From: Pseudoalteromonas sp. HM-SA03
GTDB lineage: Bacteria; Pseudomonadota; Gammaproteobacteria; Enterobacterales; Alteromonadaceae
Length of the DNA: 44,168 bases
Reading direction: 5' to 3'
NCBI RefSeq assembly: GCF_002289345.1
Contig: NZ_NSDG01000004.1
Location: 26,980 to 71,147, forward strand
Shown here: positions 30,008-38,695 of the stretch, in pieces
Layout: the number at the start of each line of letters is the position of its first letter
Position numbering within the stretch: position 1 is the first letter of the stretch
Made by a program: the position numbers and the translations under genes
Notes under the pieces: generated by a model
Databases searched by the model: none
What the model saw: only the letters and a program-made list of their open reading frames with translations
What the model was told of the DNA's origin: nothing

Positions 30008-30643
30008 ATGTCAAAAAATTACAATGAAGAATACTATATACTTCTCACGGATTACAATGAAAATACATTGTATACAATGCCGCTAGAGCGAAGTGCGACT
30101 CGTCACTTTGGTATTAAAAAGCTTAATTGGGGAGATGAGCCTCTTTTTTTTGAGAACTTTTACAAGGAAAGGGATGCTTTAAATAATTTTACACGTCCAA
30201 TTTTGGACGTATTTTTTGATGCTACAGTACCTATTATAAACTCAAAAATAAGAGATAAGTTAAAGTTTTTATATCTAAAAGATATGCAACTTTATCCTGC
30301 TGTTTTTATTAATGATGAAGGAGCTTATATAGAAGACTATTGGTATATGAACTTTTGGCAAGAACTTGACTGTTGGGATCGGGAAAAGTCAAAGATAGAA
30401 ACATTCACAGCAGAAGAAATGTTAGATCCAGATTATTTAGAGGACTGTGAGATATATAAATATCATTTAGACAGTGAAGTGTTAGACAACATCCCAGAAG
30501 AAGAACGTTTGATCTTTAAACAAGCTGGTGGTGTAAAGTATATTTTTGTTCATCAAACGGTTGCAGATATCTTTTTTGAGGAGAAGGCGACAGGCGTTAA
30601 CTTAGTCAAAGTATCCGACTTTGAAGAAGGGATGCTGTTTTAG
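30008..30643 (+). CDS. Imm11/DUF1629-like immunity protein, copy 2
   Basis: 211 residues, clearly related to the gene before it: both share YWYxN, LDCWD, KYHLD, a glycine pair near the C terminus and the identical tail KVSDFEEGM. Elsewhere they have diverged strongly, so this is an old or diversifying duplication. It begins 14 bases after copy 1, without an obvious ribosome site. Acidic, soluble. It may protect against the same nuclease or against variant toxins of neighbouring strains. Confidence 0.68.
   Translation: MSKNYNEEYYILLTDYNENTLYTMPLERSATRHFGIKKLNWGDEPLFFENFYKERDALNNFTRPILDVFFDATVPIINSKIRDKLKFLYLKDMQLYPAVFINDEGAYIEDYWYMNFWQELDCWDREKSKIETFTAEEMLDPDYLEDCEIYKYHLDSEVLDNIPEEERLIFKQAGGVKYIFVHQTVADIFFEEKATGVNLVKVSDFEEGMLF
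30608..30634 (+). repeat. 27-base direct repeat at the 3' end of immunity copy 2
   Basis: Partner of 29958-29984; one T/C difference at the fourth codon position's third base. See that entry. Confidence 0.7.
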
Positions 30644-30665
30644 TTTTATATCTGTGTAAAACAAA

Positions 30666-30695
30666 AAATAAAACCCGCGGGAGCGGGCTTTATTT
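30666..30695. terminator. Bidirectional terminator after the immunity genes
   Basis: CCCGC (30674-30678) and GCGGG (30683-30687) around GGGA, extended by A-run/T-run arms with one mismatch. It separates the toxin operon (plus) from the convergent membrane-protein gene (minus). Confidence 0.8.
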
Positions 30696-30698
30696 GTC

Positions 30699-31355
30699 CT
30701 ATTTGGGTTCGCTTTCTAATTCCTCATCTGGCGTATCAGGGCGCTGCCGTTCGACAAAAATGGTAGCTAGTATGGTGGTGACTACGCAGGAAAGTAAAAT
30801 CGACTTTAGGATTTCGTAGTTATAGTATATTAAGCCCCAGCTCCAGAATTGTTTGGCAAAGCTTTCATCTACGCCGAAATGTTCTAAATTACGAATAATA
30901 TTTTCACCGAAGGCCGCGAGGTCAACTAGAATAAACGCAAAGTAAATGCCATATAGGATAGGGTCTGCATGAGTCATATATATGGAACGCCAATTATCAG
31001 GTGCTGTGCGTCTAACATAACGAAGAGATAATCGAACGCGATATTTCATTATCATTAGGATTGTTAGATCAACAAGGAAATGGGATCCAAACATCAAAAG
31101 GTTGCCTTGAAAAGGTGGTAGTCCCATACTATTTAACGAAACAACGTAACTCACTAAACCATATTCTATAGATGTCATTATTAACAGTAGTGCCGCAATG
31201 TGCTTTATATTTTCATGGTTTTTAGCCATAAAGCAAAATATAATAATGCAGGCAAGCATTACAGTATCTGCATAATGATTGAAATGGATATAAATTACTG
31301 AAAGTGAAGCTGCAATTGCTGCACAAATAAGTAAAAAGATCCAAGATGTTCGCAT
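30699..31355 (-). CDS. Hypothetical polytopic membrane protein
   Basis: 218 residues, not recognised. About six hydrophobic helices: roughly 5-22, 30-45, 50-73, 82-104, 133-153 and 178-203, with a basic loop (RVRLSLRYVRRTAPDNWR, about 106-123) and an acidic C-terminal tail. AAGGAAATAAA precedes the ATG. It lies downstream of the five-unit repeat gene on the same strand, separated by 98 bases. A transporter, immunity or sensor role cannot be told apart from sequence. Confidence 0.6.
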   Translation of the reverse strand: MRTSWIFLLICAAIAASLSVIYIHFNHYADTVMLACIIIFCFMAKNHENIKHIAALLLIMTSIEYGLVSYVVSLNSMGLPPFQGNLLMFGSHFLVDLTILMIMKYRVRLSLRYVRRTAPDNWRSIYMTHADPILYGIYFAFILVDLAAFGENIIRNLEHFGVDESFAKQFWSWGLIYYNYEILKSILLSCVVTTILATIFVERQRPDTPDEELESEPK

Positions 31356-31453
31356 TTTATTTCCTTACAGTAAGCCCTATAACTTCAGCTTTCGGTGTGT
31401 TGTAGCAGTTAATAAGCTTAGTTTTAGATGCTAATAGTGATTGTAAATTTGGC

Positions 31454-32032
31454 CTATGGTTTTTCGGATGGTTCCAACTTAGGGTCATCTATTTTTGCGC
31501 CACCAGTTCCGCCGATGGTTTTTCTAATTTCATCAATACCTAAGACTGTAAAGTTGAAGGTACTAGCTTTTGCATCTGCAAATAGCACCCTAGGATCATC
31601 AGCTTTAGCTCCACCAGAACCACCAAAAACTTTTCTACTATCGCTACACTGGATTAGCTTTAGGCGAGAAGTGTGTGGTTCTGAAGATGCTGTTGTAAGT
31701 CTTGGATCATCACCTTTGGTTCCACTGCTTCCACCTACTACTCGGGTAGTTGAGCTTTTCTCCAGTTGAAACTTGTAATCTGATGACTGTGCTATTGGTT
31801 CGCATTTTACCTTTGGCTCTGCGACTTTATTGCCACCACTTCCACCAATCACCTGATTAACTGAGTCAGCACTAAGTGATGATTGTTTACTTGGCGCTGC
31901 TGAGTCACTTTCGAGTTTTGGATCTTTTACTTTTGGCCCAAGCGATCCACCAGATACCCTGTTAGCTTGTTTTTGGGAAAGTGCTGTTAAAGTTACGAGT
32001 CGGTTAGCTATATTTTTTATAAAAAAGCGCAT
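31454..32032 (-). CDS. Five-unit double-glycine repeat protein (candidate peptide polyprotein)
   Basis: 192 residues made of five units with GG pairs at 28-29, 63-64, 100-101, 137-138 and 174-175 (spacing 35, 37, 37, 37). Each unit has a hydrophobic residue at -12 and a V/T at -4 from the GG, as in double-glycine leaders cut by C39 peptidases: LTALSQKQANRVSGG, SLSADSVNQVIGG, FQLEKSSTTRVVGG, LIQCSDSRKVFGG, VLGIDEIRKTIGG. After each GG comes a short segment of the form (S/T)xGxKxx(D/E)P(K/R), then a variable tail. AAAGGA stands seven bases before the ATG. No signal peptide or domain known to me. It could be a precursor of several peptides, or a surface or binding repeat protein. No C39 transporter or modifying enzyme lies in the window. 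Confidence 0.65.
   Translation of the reverse strand: MRFFIKNIANRLVTLTALSQKQANRVSGGSLGPKVKDPKLESDSAAPSKQSSLSADSVNQVIGGSGGNKVAEPKVKCEPIAQSSDYKFQLEKSSTTRVVGGSSGTKGDDPRLTTASSEPHTSRLKLIQCSDSRKVFGGSGGAKADDPRVLFADAKASTFNFTVLGIDEIRKTIGGTGGAKIDDPKLEPSEKP
31472..31999 (-). repeat. Five tandem ~37-codon units inside the repeat protein
   Basis: The units are recognisable at protein level (GG plus KxxDPK) and in part at DNA level (for example GGATCAT-CACC/AGC-TTT blocks on the plus strand). The units have diverged, so the array is not a recent slippage product and the motif has been kept by selection. Confidence 0.75.
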
Positions 32033-32092
32033 AATGACGTCCTTTCTAAGTTAAGTTTTGCGGTGTTTAATTTCCACTCCACTTTACTCCTT

Positions 32093-32149
32093 AACAATAA
32101 AGTTGAAAACATTGTGTTGCAAATGGACCTTATTCGTAACTTTATTGTT
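32093..32149. promoter_or_regulatory. 12-base perfect inverted repeat between the XRE gene and the repeat-protein gene
   Basis: AACAATAAAGTT (32093-32104) and AACTTTATTGTT (32138-32149) flank 33 bases, in the 157-base leader of the five-unit gene. The arms are A+T-rich. A pair of operator half-sites for the XRE-type regulator just upstream, or a long stem-loop in the leader, are both possible. Confidence 0.5.
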
Positions 32150-32189
32150 TGCCATTGTGGTGAGGGGCAATGAAAGTGCGCGTCTTTCA

Positions 32190-32540
32190 TTAGCCATTAT
32201 CCTCGTTACTTGATTTGCTATTTCGTGGTGTTGGAGACTTGCGCCATAACTTGGCATCGTCAATTTTGTCTCTTAAGGCAAGGATTTGTTCTCTAAGTGG
32301 ATTAAGGTTGATGCCGCAGGCGTCGCACCATACTTCAAAATATTCGTAGGGAAATTTGCTGACGCCTTTTTCGTAGTTTTCGTAAGTGCCACGCTCCACG
32401 CCGACCAAGTTAGCCATTTCTTGCGTGGTTTTGCCGGCGACTTTGCGCATGCGGCGCAGGTCGTCTCCTGTAAAGCGCTTATCATATTTCCCCACCAACT
32501 CAATCCTTTTTGCCTGTCGCACTCGCGTCACAAACAGCAT
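32190..32540 (-). CDS. XRE-type helix-turn-helix regulator
   Basis: 116 residues from the ATG at 32540 (a TTG one codon upstream is also in frame). A helix-turn-helix of the Cro/C1 type spans about residues 24-58 (TGDDLRRMRKVAGKTTQEM, then LVGVERGTYENYEKG). The C terminus is charged and ends in a Ser/Asn/Asp tail. GGGGA lies close to the start. It stands upstream of the repeat-protein gene on the same strand with an inverted repeat between, so it may control it. Its true targets are unknown. Confidence 0.75.
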   Translation of the reverse strand: MLFVTRVRQAKRIELVGKYDKRFTGDDLRRMRKVAGKTTQEMANLVGVERGTYENYEKGVSKFPYEYFEVWCDACGINLNPLREQILALRDKIDDAKLWRKSPTPRNSKSSNEDNG

Positions 32541-32764
32541 CAATCCCCATGTAGCCGGATGTATGCTATTTGTTTGTCTCTATTGTTCGCTTAACCAAGT
32601 TGCATTTTTGTATCTAAACCGTAAACGCGAGTCTATCGTAGAAATTTTCTTTTTCAAGTGTATTCAGTCGAAAAATGAACATTTTGTTGCATTTAATGAA
32701 TCTTCGCTCGATTTTTTAGGCGAAGCCTGAGATGAGTAACTCTTGAGTCAACGGAGGTGTTGCT
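32541..32764. other. Non-coding gap with an imperfect hairpin repeat
   Basis: Divergent upstream region between the XRE gene and a short ORF. The stretch 32701-32726 (CTTCGC arm, T-run loop, GCGAAG arm) resembles 32816-32841 further on (arms CTTCG and CGAAG), 18 of 26 positions identical. No promoter could be assigned securely. The region is A+T-rich. Confidence 0.3.
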
Positions 32765-32860
32765 ATGATGGTGCTGGCGTTTTTGATTAATTTACAAATA
32801 AATTCAAAAAAATTTTCTTCGCGCAGATTTTTGCCCGAAGCTTTTGTTACTTTAGTGTGA
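32765..32860 (+). CDS. Possible 31-residue small protein
   Basis: A short frame starting MMVLAFLINLQINSKKF and ending FVTLV, preceded by GGAGGT at 32753-32758 with six-base spacing, an almost ideal ribosome site. It has a hydrophobic N terminus and a basic middle. It ends 26 bases before the next gene. No family known; it could be a leader peptide controlling the next gene or a chance frame. Confidence 0.35.
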   Translation: MMVLAFLINLQINSKKFSSRRFLPEAFVTLV

Positions 32861-32886
32861 AATAAAGTGACATGTTGGAGAGCAAT

Positions 32887-33120
32887 ATGGATTATCTACG
32901 CCAATATCATGACTTAACGATTTATTACGATGCCCTCAAGAAGGCGGCAAGGCAGGGTGACGAGGTGCCAGACACCACAACCAAATGGTTAGCACTGGTG
33001 GAAACAACCTTGTTTGAACTGCAAGAGCTTGCCCATATGGAAAAGGCTTACATGCAGAAGTCAAAAACGATGAATAATCTGGTTGAGTTGGTGTATTCCA
33101 GTGCCCCAAGCATGGAGTAA
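32887..33120 (+). CDS. Hypothetical 77-residue helical protein
   Basis: Starts MDYLRQYHDLTIYYDALKK, with GGAGAGCAAT just before the ATG at 32887; a start at 32872 would give five extra residues but has no ribosome site. Predicted all-helical, amphipathic, soluble, slightly acidic, without cysteine. Function not recognised. It ends at a strong terminator, so it forms its own unit, perhaps with the small ORF upstream. Confidence 0.55.
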   Translation: MDYLRQYHDLTIYYDALKKAARQGDEVPDTTTKWLALVETTLFELQELAHMEKAYMQKSKTMNNLVELVYSSAPSME

Positions 33121-33156
33121 CTAAAAGGGTAATTGCTTTTTGAGTTTTTGCGGTGA

Positions 33157-33196
33157 GGGGGAACGTTTTACTCTAATTTTACGTTCCCCCTTTTTT
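33157..33196 (+). terminator. Strong terminator after the helical protein gene
   Basis: GGGGGAACGT (33157-33166) and ACGTTCCCCC (33181-33190), a 14-base loop, then TTTTTT. Confidence 0.9.
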
Positions 33197-33205
33197 CTTT
33201 TTGTG

Positions 33206-33240
33206 CCCGTTTATCGCCTTATGTGTAGGCGATAAACGGG
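33206..33240. repeat. 14-bp stem-loop near the TonB receptor 3' end
   Basis: CCCGTTTATCGCCT (33206-33219) and AGGCGATAAACGGG (33227-33240) with a 7-base loop, five bases past the TonB receptor stop. On the minus strand no T-run follows, so it may stabilise the mRNA 3' end rather than terminate alone. Confidence 0.6.
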
Positions 33241-33245
33241 TCGTA

Positions 33246-35324
33246 CTACAGTTCGTAAGTAAAACTTAGACCATAAACGCGCGGCTCGCCGTACTGTACA
33301 TAGGTATTGTCTTGCCAGCCGTCTAGTGGATTATTACCAAACCTAAAGCCACGCACTACAATGTCTTCGTCTGCTAGGTTTCTACCCCAAGCCGTTAATG
33401 ACCAGTTGTCGCCATAGTAACTAAGGCTTGCGTTGATTAGGTTATGATTGCGTGCTTGCTCGTTGTGACTGTCCGAGAGGTAATAGTTGTCTTTGCCTTC
33501 CACACCCAATTCAACCACTAGGTTATCCATTAACTCGTAATTGACGGCAAACGAGTATTGATAATTTGGCGCTTGTGCTTGGTCACGACCATCAAGGTTT
33601 AGGCCACTGGCAGCCACAAAGTCTTCAATCTCGGTCTCTAAATAGCCTGCGCTATAGCTAAAACCAAGGCGGTCCGTGTATTGTAGGTTGCCTTCTACTT
33701 CTAGGCCGTAGTTACTGCCTTTACTGGCGTTGTCGATGTAGCCTGCAAATTGTTGGTTAGAAACTTGCCATTGCTTTAACTGGATATCATCGCGTTGCAT
33801 ATAAAACGCGGTAACACGCACAAGGTGACGTTTGTCTTCAGATTCACCTTTTACGCCAAACTCAGCGTTCCAAACATACTCAGGGTCAAAGTAATGGTGT
33901 TCGGCCGGAATGTTTAAACCTTCATCTTTGGCTTTTGCCAGTGCTTCGCCGTTTACACCGCCGACTTTGTAACCGCGAGTAAGGCTGGTGTAGATCATCG
34001 TGCGCGGTACAACTTGATATTCAAGTGCGACTTTTCCGCCCCACATTACATCATCGGTTTCAATGGTAAAGCCGTTACTATCTAAATAGTCAGCGTCATA
34101 TTGCTCCGCGCGAAGGCCACCGATAAGACGGGTTTTGTCAGATAGGTGATGTACGTATTGACCAAAAATCGCTCTACTTTCTACGGTGTATGCTGACGTA
34201 AATGGGTTCTCAAGCCAAGTGTAATGACGGGTCAAATCAACATCGTTACGCTTTGCAAAAACACCTACCACCCAGTCATTTTGCTTATCTTTGATTAAAA
34301 ACTCTATATTGCCATTTTCATGGTTACGCTCGTAGGCATCGGTTGAGCTGTATCCTTCTGGGTGCAAGCCTGCTGCACATAGCGCTGGTTGAGCTGCGTC
34401 GTTACATACCCAATCTTCGTCGTAGCTATATAAAGTATCAGCATCTAGCCCAGATACTTTAAATTCGATATTGAATAAGTCTGAGCGAGTGTAAATTCCG
34501 CGTAGTGAAAACGCATCGGAGCTGAGGTTGTCTTGGCCCGGGGTATCAGCGACGCTGTTACGTGAATTATCTAGGGTAAAACCGTCGTACCCGTTTTCAG
34601 TATCAATATGGTGATAAGCGAACTCTAGTGCGAGGTTGTCGCTCACTTGAGAGTTAAGTTTCACTCTTGCTACTTGCTCGTCTTGTTGCTGAGTGGGTTT
34701 GTTTAGGTAGAGGTTATCTACGTAACCGTCAGACTCTCGCTGATAAAGGCTGACGCGCACTGCGGTGTCGTCGCTTAATCCAGTGCCCGCAGCAAGGCCT
34801 GCTTCATAGCTACCGTAATTGCCTGCACCTAATTTCACTTTTAATGATGGCGCTGTGGTGGCGGCTTGGGTATTTACTTCAACGATTCCAGCTAAAGCAT
34901 CTGAACCGAATTTAGTGCCTTGAGGGCCGCGATACACTATCACTGACTCAGTATCAAAAAGCAGCGCACTTGCGCCTAATCCTGAATAATTAATACCGTC
35001 AATTAATAAGCCAACGCTGGGATAAATAGGATCAACAAACTGTGAACGTAAGCCGATACCACGGATTTGCATAAAGCGACCACGAGATGCACCTGCCGTA
35101 AAGTTAACGTTAGCGGTGGCACCTAGTATCTCATCTAAATATTGCGCACCACGCTTAGTGATAGTGAGTTCGTCAACCACAGAAGCGCTTGCACTTAATG
35201 TCTGGATAGTTTCATTCTGAAAATCGCCAGTGACGACAATGGTTTCTAGGTTATCGTCGGCAAGTACCTGATGAGAGAAAAATGGCAGCAGTGCCAAGGT
35301 GATCGTAGAGAGTTTTAACTTCAT
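33246..35324 (-). CDS. TonB-dependent outer-membrane receptor
   Basis: 692 residues from the ATG at 35324, which begins a clean signal peptide (MKLKLSTITLALLPFFSHQV, cut near LADDN); a longer frame upstream to 35366 is less likely. A TonB box-like ETIVVTG follows the signal. The plug shows GRFMQIRGIGLRSQF and VYRGPQGTKFGSDALAGIVEV; the barrel ends YGEPRVYGLSFTYEL with the terminal aromatic-rich strand. The ligand (siderophore, vitamin or other) cannot be told. No TPP riboswitch, B12 element or clear Fur box precedes it, and no TonB/ExbBD genes are near. It is divergent from the thioesterase gene. Confidence 0.9.
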   Translation of the reverse strand: MKLKLSTITLALLPFFSHQVLADDNLETIVVTGDFQNETIQTLSASASVVDELTITKRGAQYLDEILGATANVNFTAGASRGRFMQIRGIGLRSQFVDPIYPSVGLLIDGINYSGLGASALLFDTESVIVYRGPQGTKFGSDALAGIVEVNTQAATTAPSLKVKLGAGNYGSYEAGLAAGTGLSDDTAVRVSLYQRESDGYVDNLYLNKPTQQQDEQVARVKLNSQVSDNLALEFAYHHIDTENGYDGFTLDNSRNSVADTPGQDNLSSDAFSLRGIYTRSDLFNIEFKVSGLDADTLYSYDEDWVCNDAAQPALCAAGLHPEGYSSTDAYERNHENGNIEFLIKDKQNDWVVGVFAKRNDVDLTRHYTWLENPFTSAYTVESRAIFGQYVHHLSDKTRLIGGLRAEQYDADYLDSNGFTIETDDVMWGGKVALEYQVVPRTMIYTSLTRGYKVGGVNGEALAKAKDEGLNIPAEHHYFDPEYVWNAEFGVKGESEDKRHLVRVTAFYMQRDDIQLKQWQVSNQQFAGYIDNASKGSNYGLEVEGNLQYTDRLGFSYSAGYLETEIEDFVAASGLNLDGRDQAQAPNYQYSFAVNYELMDNLVVELGVEGKDNYYLSDSHNEQARNHNLINASLSYYGDNWSLTAWGRNLADEDIVVRGFRFGNNPLDGWQDNTYVQYGEPRVYGLSFTYEL

Positions 35325-35435
35325 GCTTAATCTTTGTCCCATTTTTAATTGGGCACAGTTTAACAAAAGCCAGACCAGTTGACAGTGAAATTGTGTTATA
35401 TGTTAGCCCGAAAATGTTAAACAAATAGGCCAGAT

Positions 35436-35843
35436 ATGAGTTTTAAAGTCGATTTTAAAGTCCGAGATTACGAGTGTGACTTACAGGGAATAGTTAATAA
35501 CAGCGTGTATTTTAATTATTTAGAGCATGCAAGGCATGAGTTTTTACTGGCGAATAACGTTGATTTTGCAGCGCTTGCTGAGCAAAAAGTGAACTTAGTC
35601 GTTATTCGGAGCGAAATGAATTACAAAGACTCGTTACGCCCAGGTGATGAGTTTTATGTTGAAGTCGCACTCGAGCGTGAAAGCAGAGTAAAGTTCGCAT
35701 TTAAGCAAAAAGTAATAAGAGCGCATGACGATAAGCTAATGCTAGATGCTGTGGTAACAGGGACTTCGGTGAATGAGCGCGGTAGACCGTTTTTACCAGA
35801 CGCTATTACGCACTTATTTGAAGAGCAGCAATTTGTGAAATAG
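35436..35843 (+). CDS. 4HBT-family acyl-CoA thioesterase
   Basis: 135 residues of hotdog fold. The family signature is VRDYECDLQGIVNNSVYFNYLEHAR with the active-site aspartate region DLQGIVNN. Similar to YbgC/FadM-type thioesterases, which hydrolyse acyl-CoA thioesters; the substrate is unknown. Divergent from the TonB receptor with about 110 bases between. A TATGTTAGC stretch is part of the shared promoter region. Confidence 0.85.
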   Translation: MSFKVDFKVRDYECDLQGIVNNSVYFNYLEHARHEFLLANNVDFAALAEQKVNLVVIRSEMNYKDSLRPGDEFYVEVALERESRVKFAFKQKVIRAHDDKLMLDAVVTGTSVNERGRPFLPDAITHLFEEQQFVK

Positions 35844-35947
35844 TTGGTGTTAAAATATTCAGGTAAGACAATTTTACAGAATTTTACTGCAATTTTTGTG
35901 TCTTGAAACGTTATAATAAACTCAGGGCATAAAATAGATGGTTTACC

Positions 35948-36367
35948 ATGAAATTCATCAGCATAATCGGCGCAATAATGGCGCTAAGTGGATGTATATC
36001 GACAGGGAAGGTAGACACGGAAGCGCTTAAGTATTCCGCTTGGCAGTTACAGAGTATAAATGGTCAACATATTACGCAGTTACAATCAGACGCTGGACTT
36101 GGTGAAAAGCCTATTGATATTCGTTTTATCGATGCACTGCAGGTCAACGGTTTTGCGGGTTGTAATCGCTTTTTTGGCGAAGGCGAAATTGTCGAAGGGC
36201 AGCTAAAAGTTAAAAACTTAGGCATGACGCGTAAATACTGTGGTGAAGAAATCGCTCAGGTTGAATCACAGCTTATCAACCAATTACAAATTGGTGTATT
36301 GCTTGAAGTAAATGCTAATAAGTTGACCTTGAAAGGAAAACCTCAGTTTAGTTTTATTAAACAATAA
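35948..36367 (+). CDS. META-domain (HslJ-like) lipoprotein
   Basis: 139 residues. Lipoprotein signal with lipobox LSGC (C16), then a META domain: WQLQSINGQHI, IDIRFIDALQVNGFAGCNRFFGE and the TRKYCGEEIAQVE segment with two cysteines. Such outer-membrane-linked lipoproteins (HslJ, YdgH-like) are tied to heat or antibiotic stress in E. coli; the role here is inferred only. Stands alone before the thiamine riboswitch. Confidence 0.82.
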   Translation: MKFISIIGAIMALSGCISTGKVDTEALKYSAWQLQSINGQHITQLQSDAGLGEKPIDIRFIDALQVNGFAGCNRFFGEGEIVEGQLKVKNLGMTRKYCGEEIAQVESQLINQLQIGVLLEVNANKLTLKGKPQFSFIKQ

Positions 36368-36440
36368 GCTGAAAATAAGAATTCCAGTGTCAGTGCTTGC
36401 GAGCTTTCGTGTTAGCAAGTAGACTGGCGCTAATTCGTTA

Positions 36441-36554
36441 CTTGTCGGAGTGCCTTGAGTTTTTGCAGCAAATTTGTGTGCAGATATTCGGGCTGAGATC
36501 GCATTTTGCGGGATCCGTGGACCTGATCAGGTTAATGCCTGCGTAGGGAACAAG
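36441..36554 (+). promoter_or_regulatory. TPP riboswitch (THI element)
   Basis: The conserved aptamer is complete: P1 arms CTTGT (36441-36445) and ACAAG (36550-36554), CTGAGA (36493-36498), ACCTGATC (36521-36528), TAATGCC (36533-36539) and GCGTAGGGAA (36541-36550). It should repress thiC and the rest of the operon when TPP is plentiful. The expression platform follows at 36555-36684. Confidence 0.95.
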
Positions 36555-38637
<2,083 letters not shown>

Positions 38638-38649
38638 CCTATCCCATCA

Positions 38650-38678
38650 TAGCCACCTTGATCCCCGTCGGGTGGCTA
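38650..38678 (+). terminator. Hairpin between thiC and thiO
   Basis: TAGCCACC (38650-38657) and GGTGGCTA (38671-38678), then AATTTT. It is a weak terminator at best; a partial attenuator or an mRNA-stability hairpin setting the thiC to thiO ratio is likely. Confidence 0.5.
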
Positions 38679-38695
38679 ATTTTAGGAGTGTAGCT

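Noticed and set aside
31428..31769. Plus-strand frame of 113 residues with repeated PP motifs
   Set aside because: It is the reverse-strand shadow of the five-unit GG protein. The minus-strand frame is longer, covers all five units and has a proper ribosome site.
31454..32032. CRISPR array, because of evenly spaced repeats
   Set aside because: The units are codon-based, diverged and code for a continuous protein; there are no identical repeats with unique spacers and no cas genes.
26110..33120. Prophage or integrative element
   Set aside because: No integrase, transposase, attachment-site repeats, tRNA target or structural phage genes were seen. The XRE-like regulator alone is not enough.
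33206..33240. Possible integron attC site from the long stem-loop
   Set aside because: The ends do not match the RYYYAAC/GTTRRRY core sites, no integrase or cassette array is present, and the stem lacks the unpaired bases of attC.
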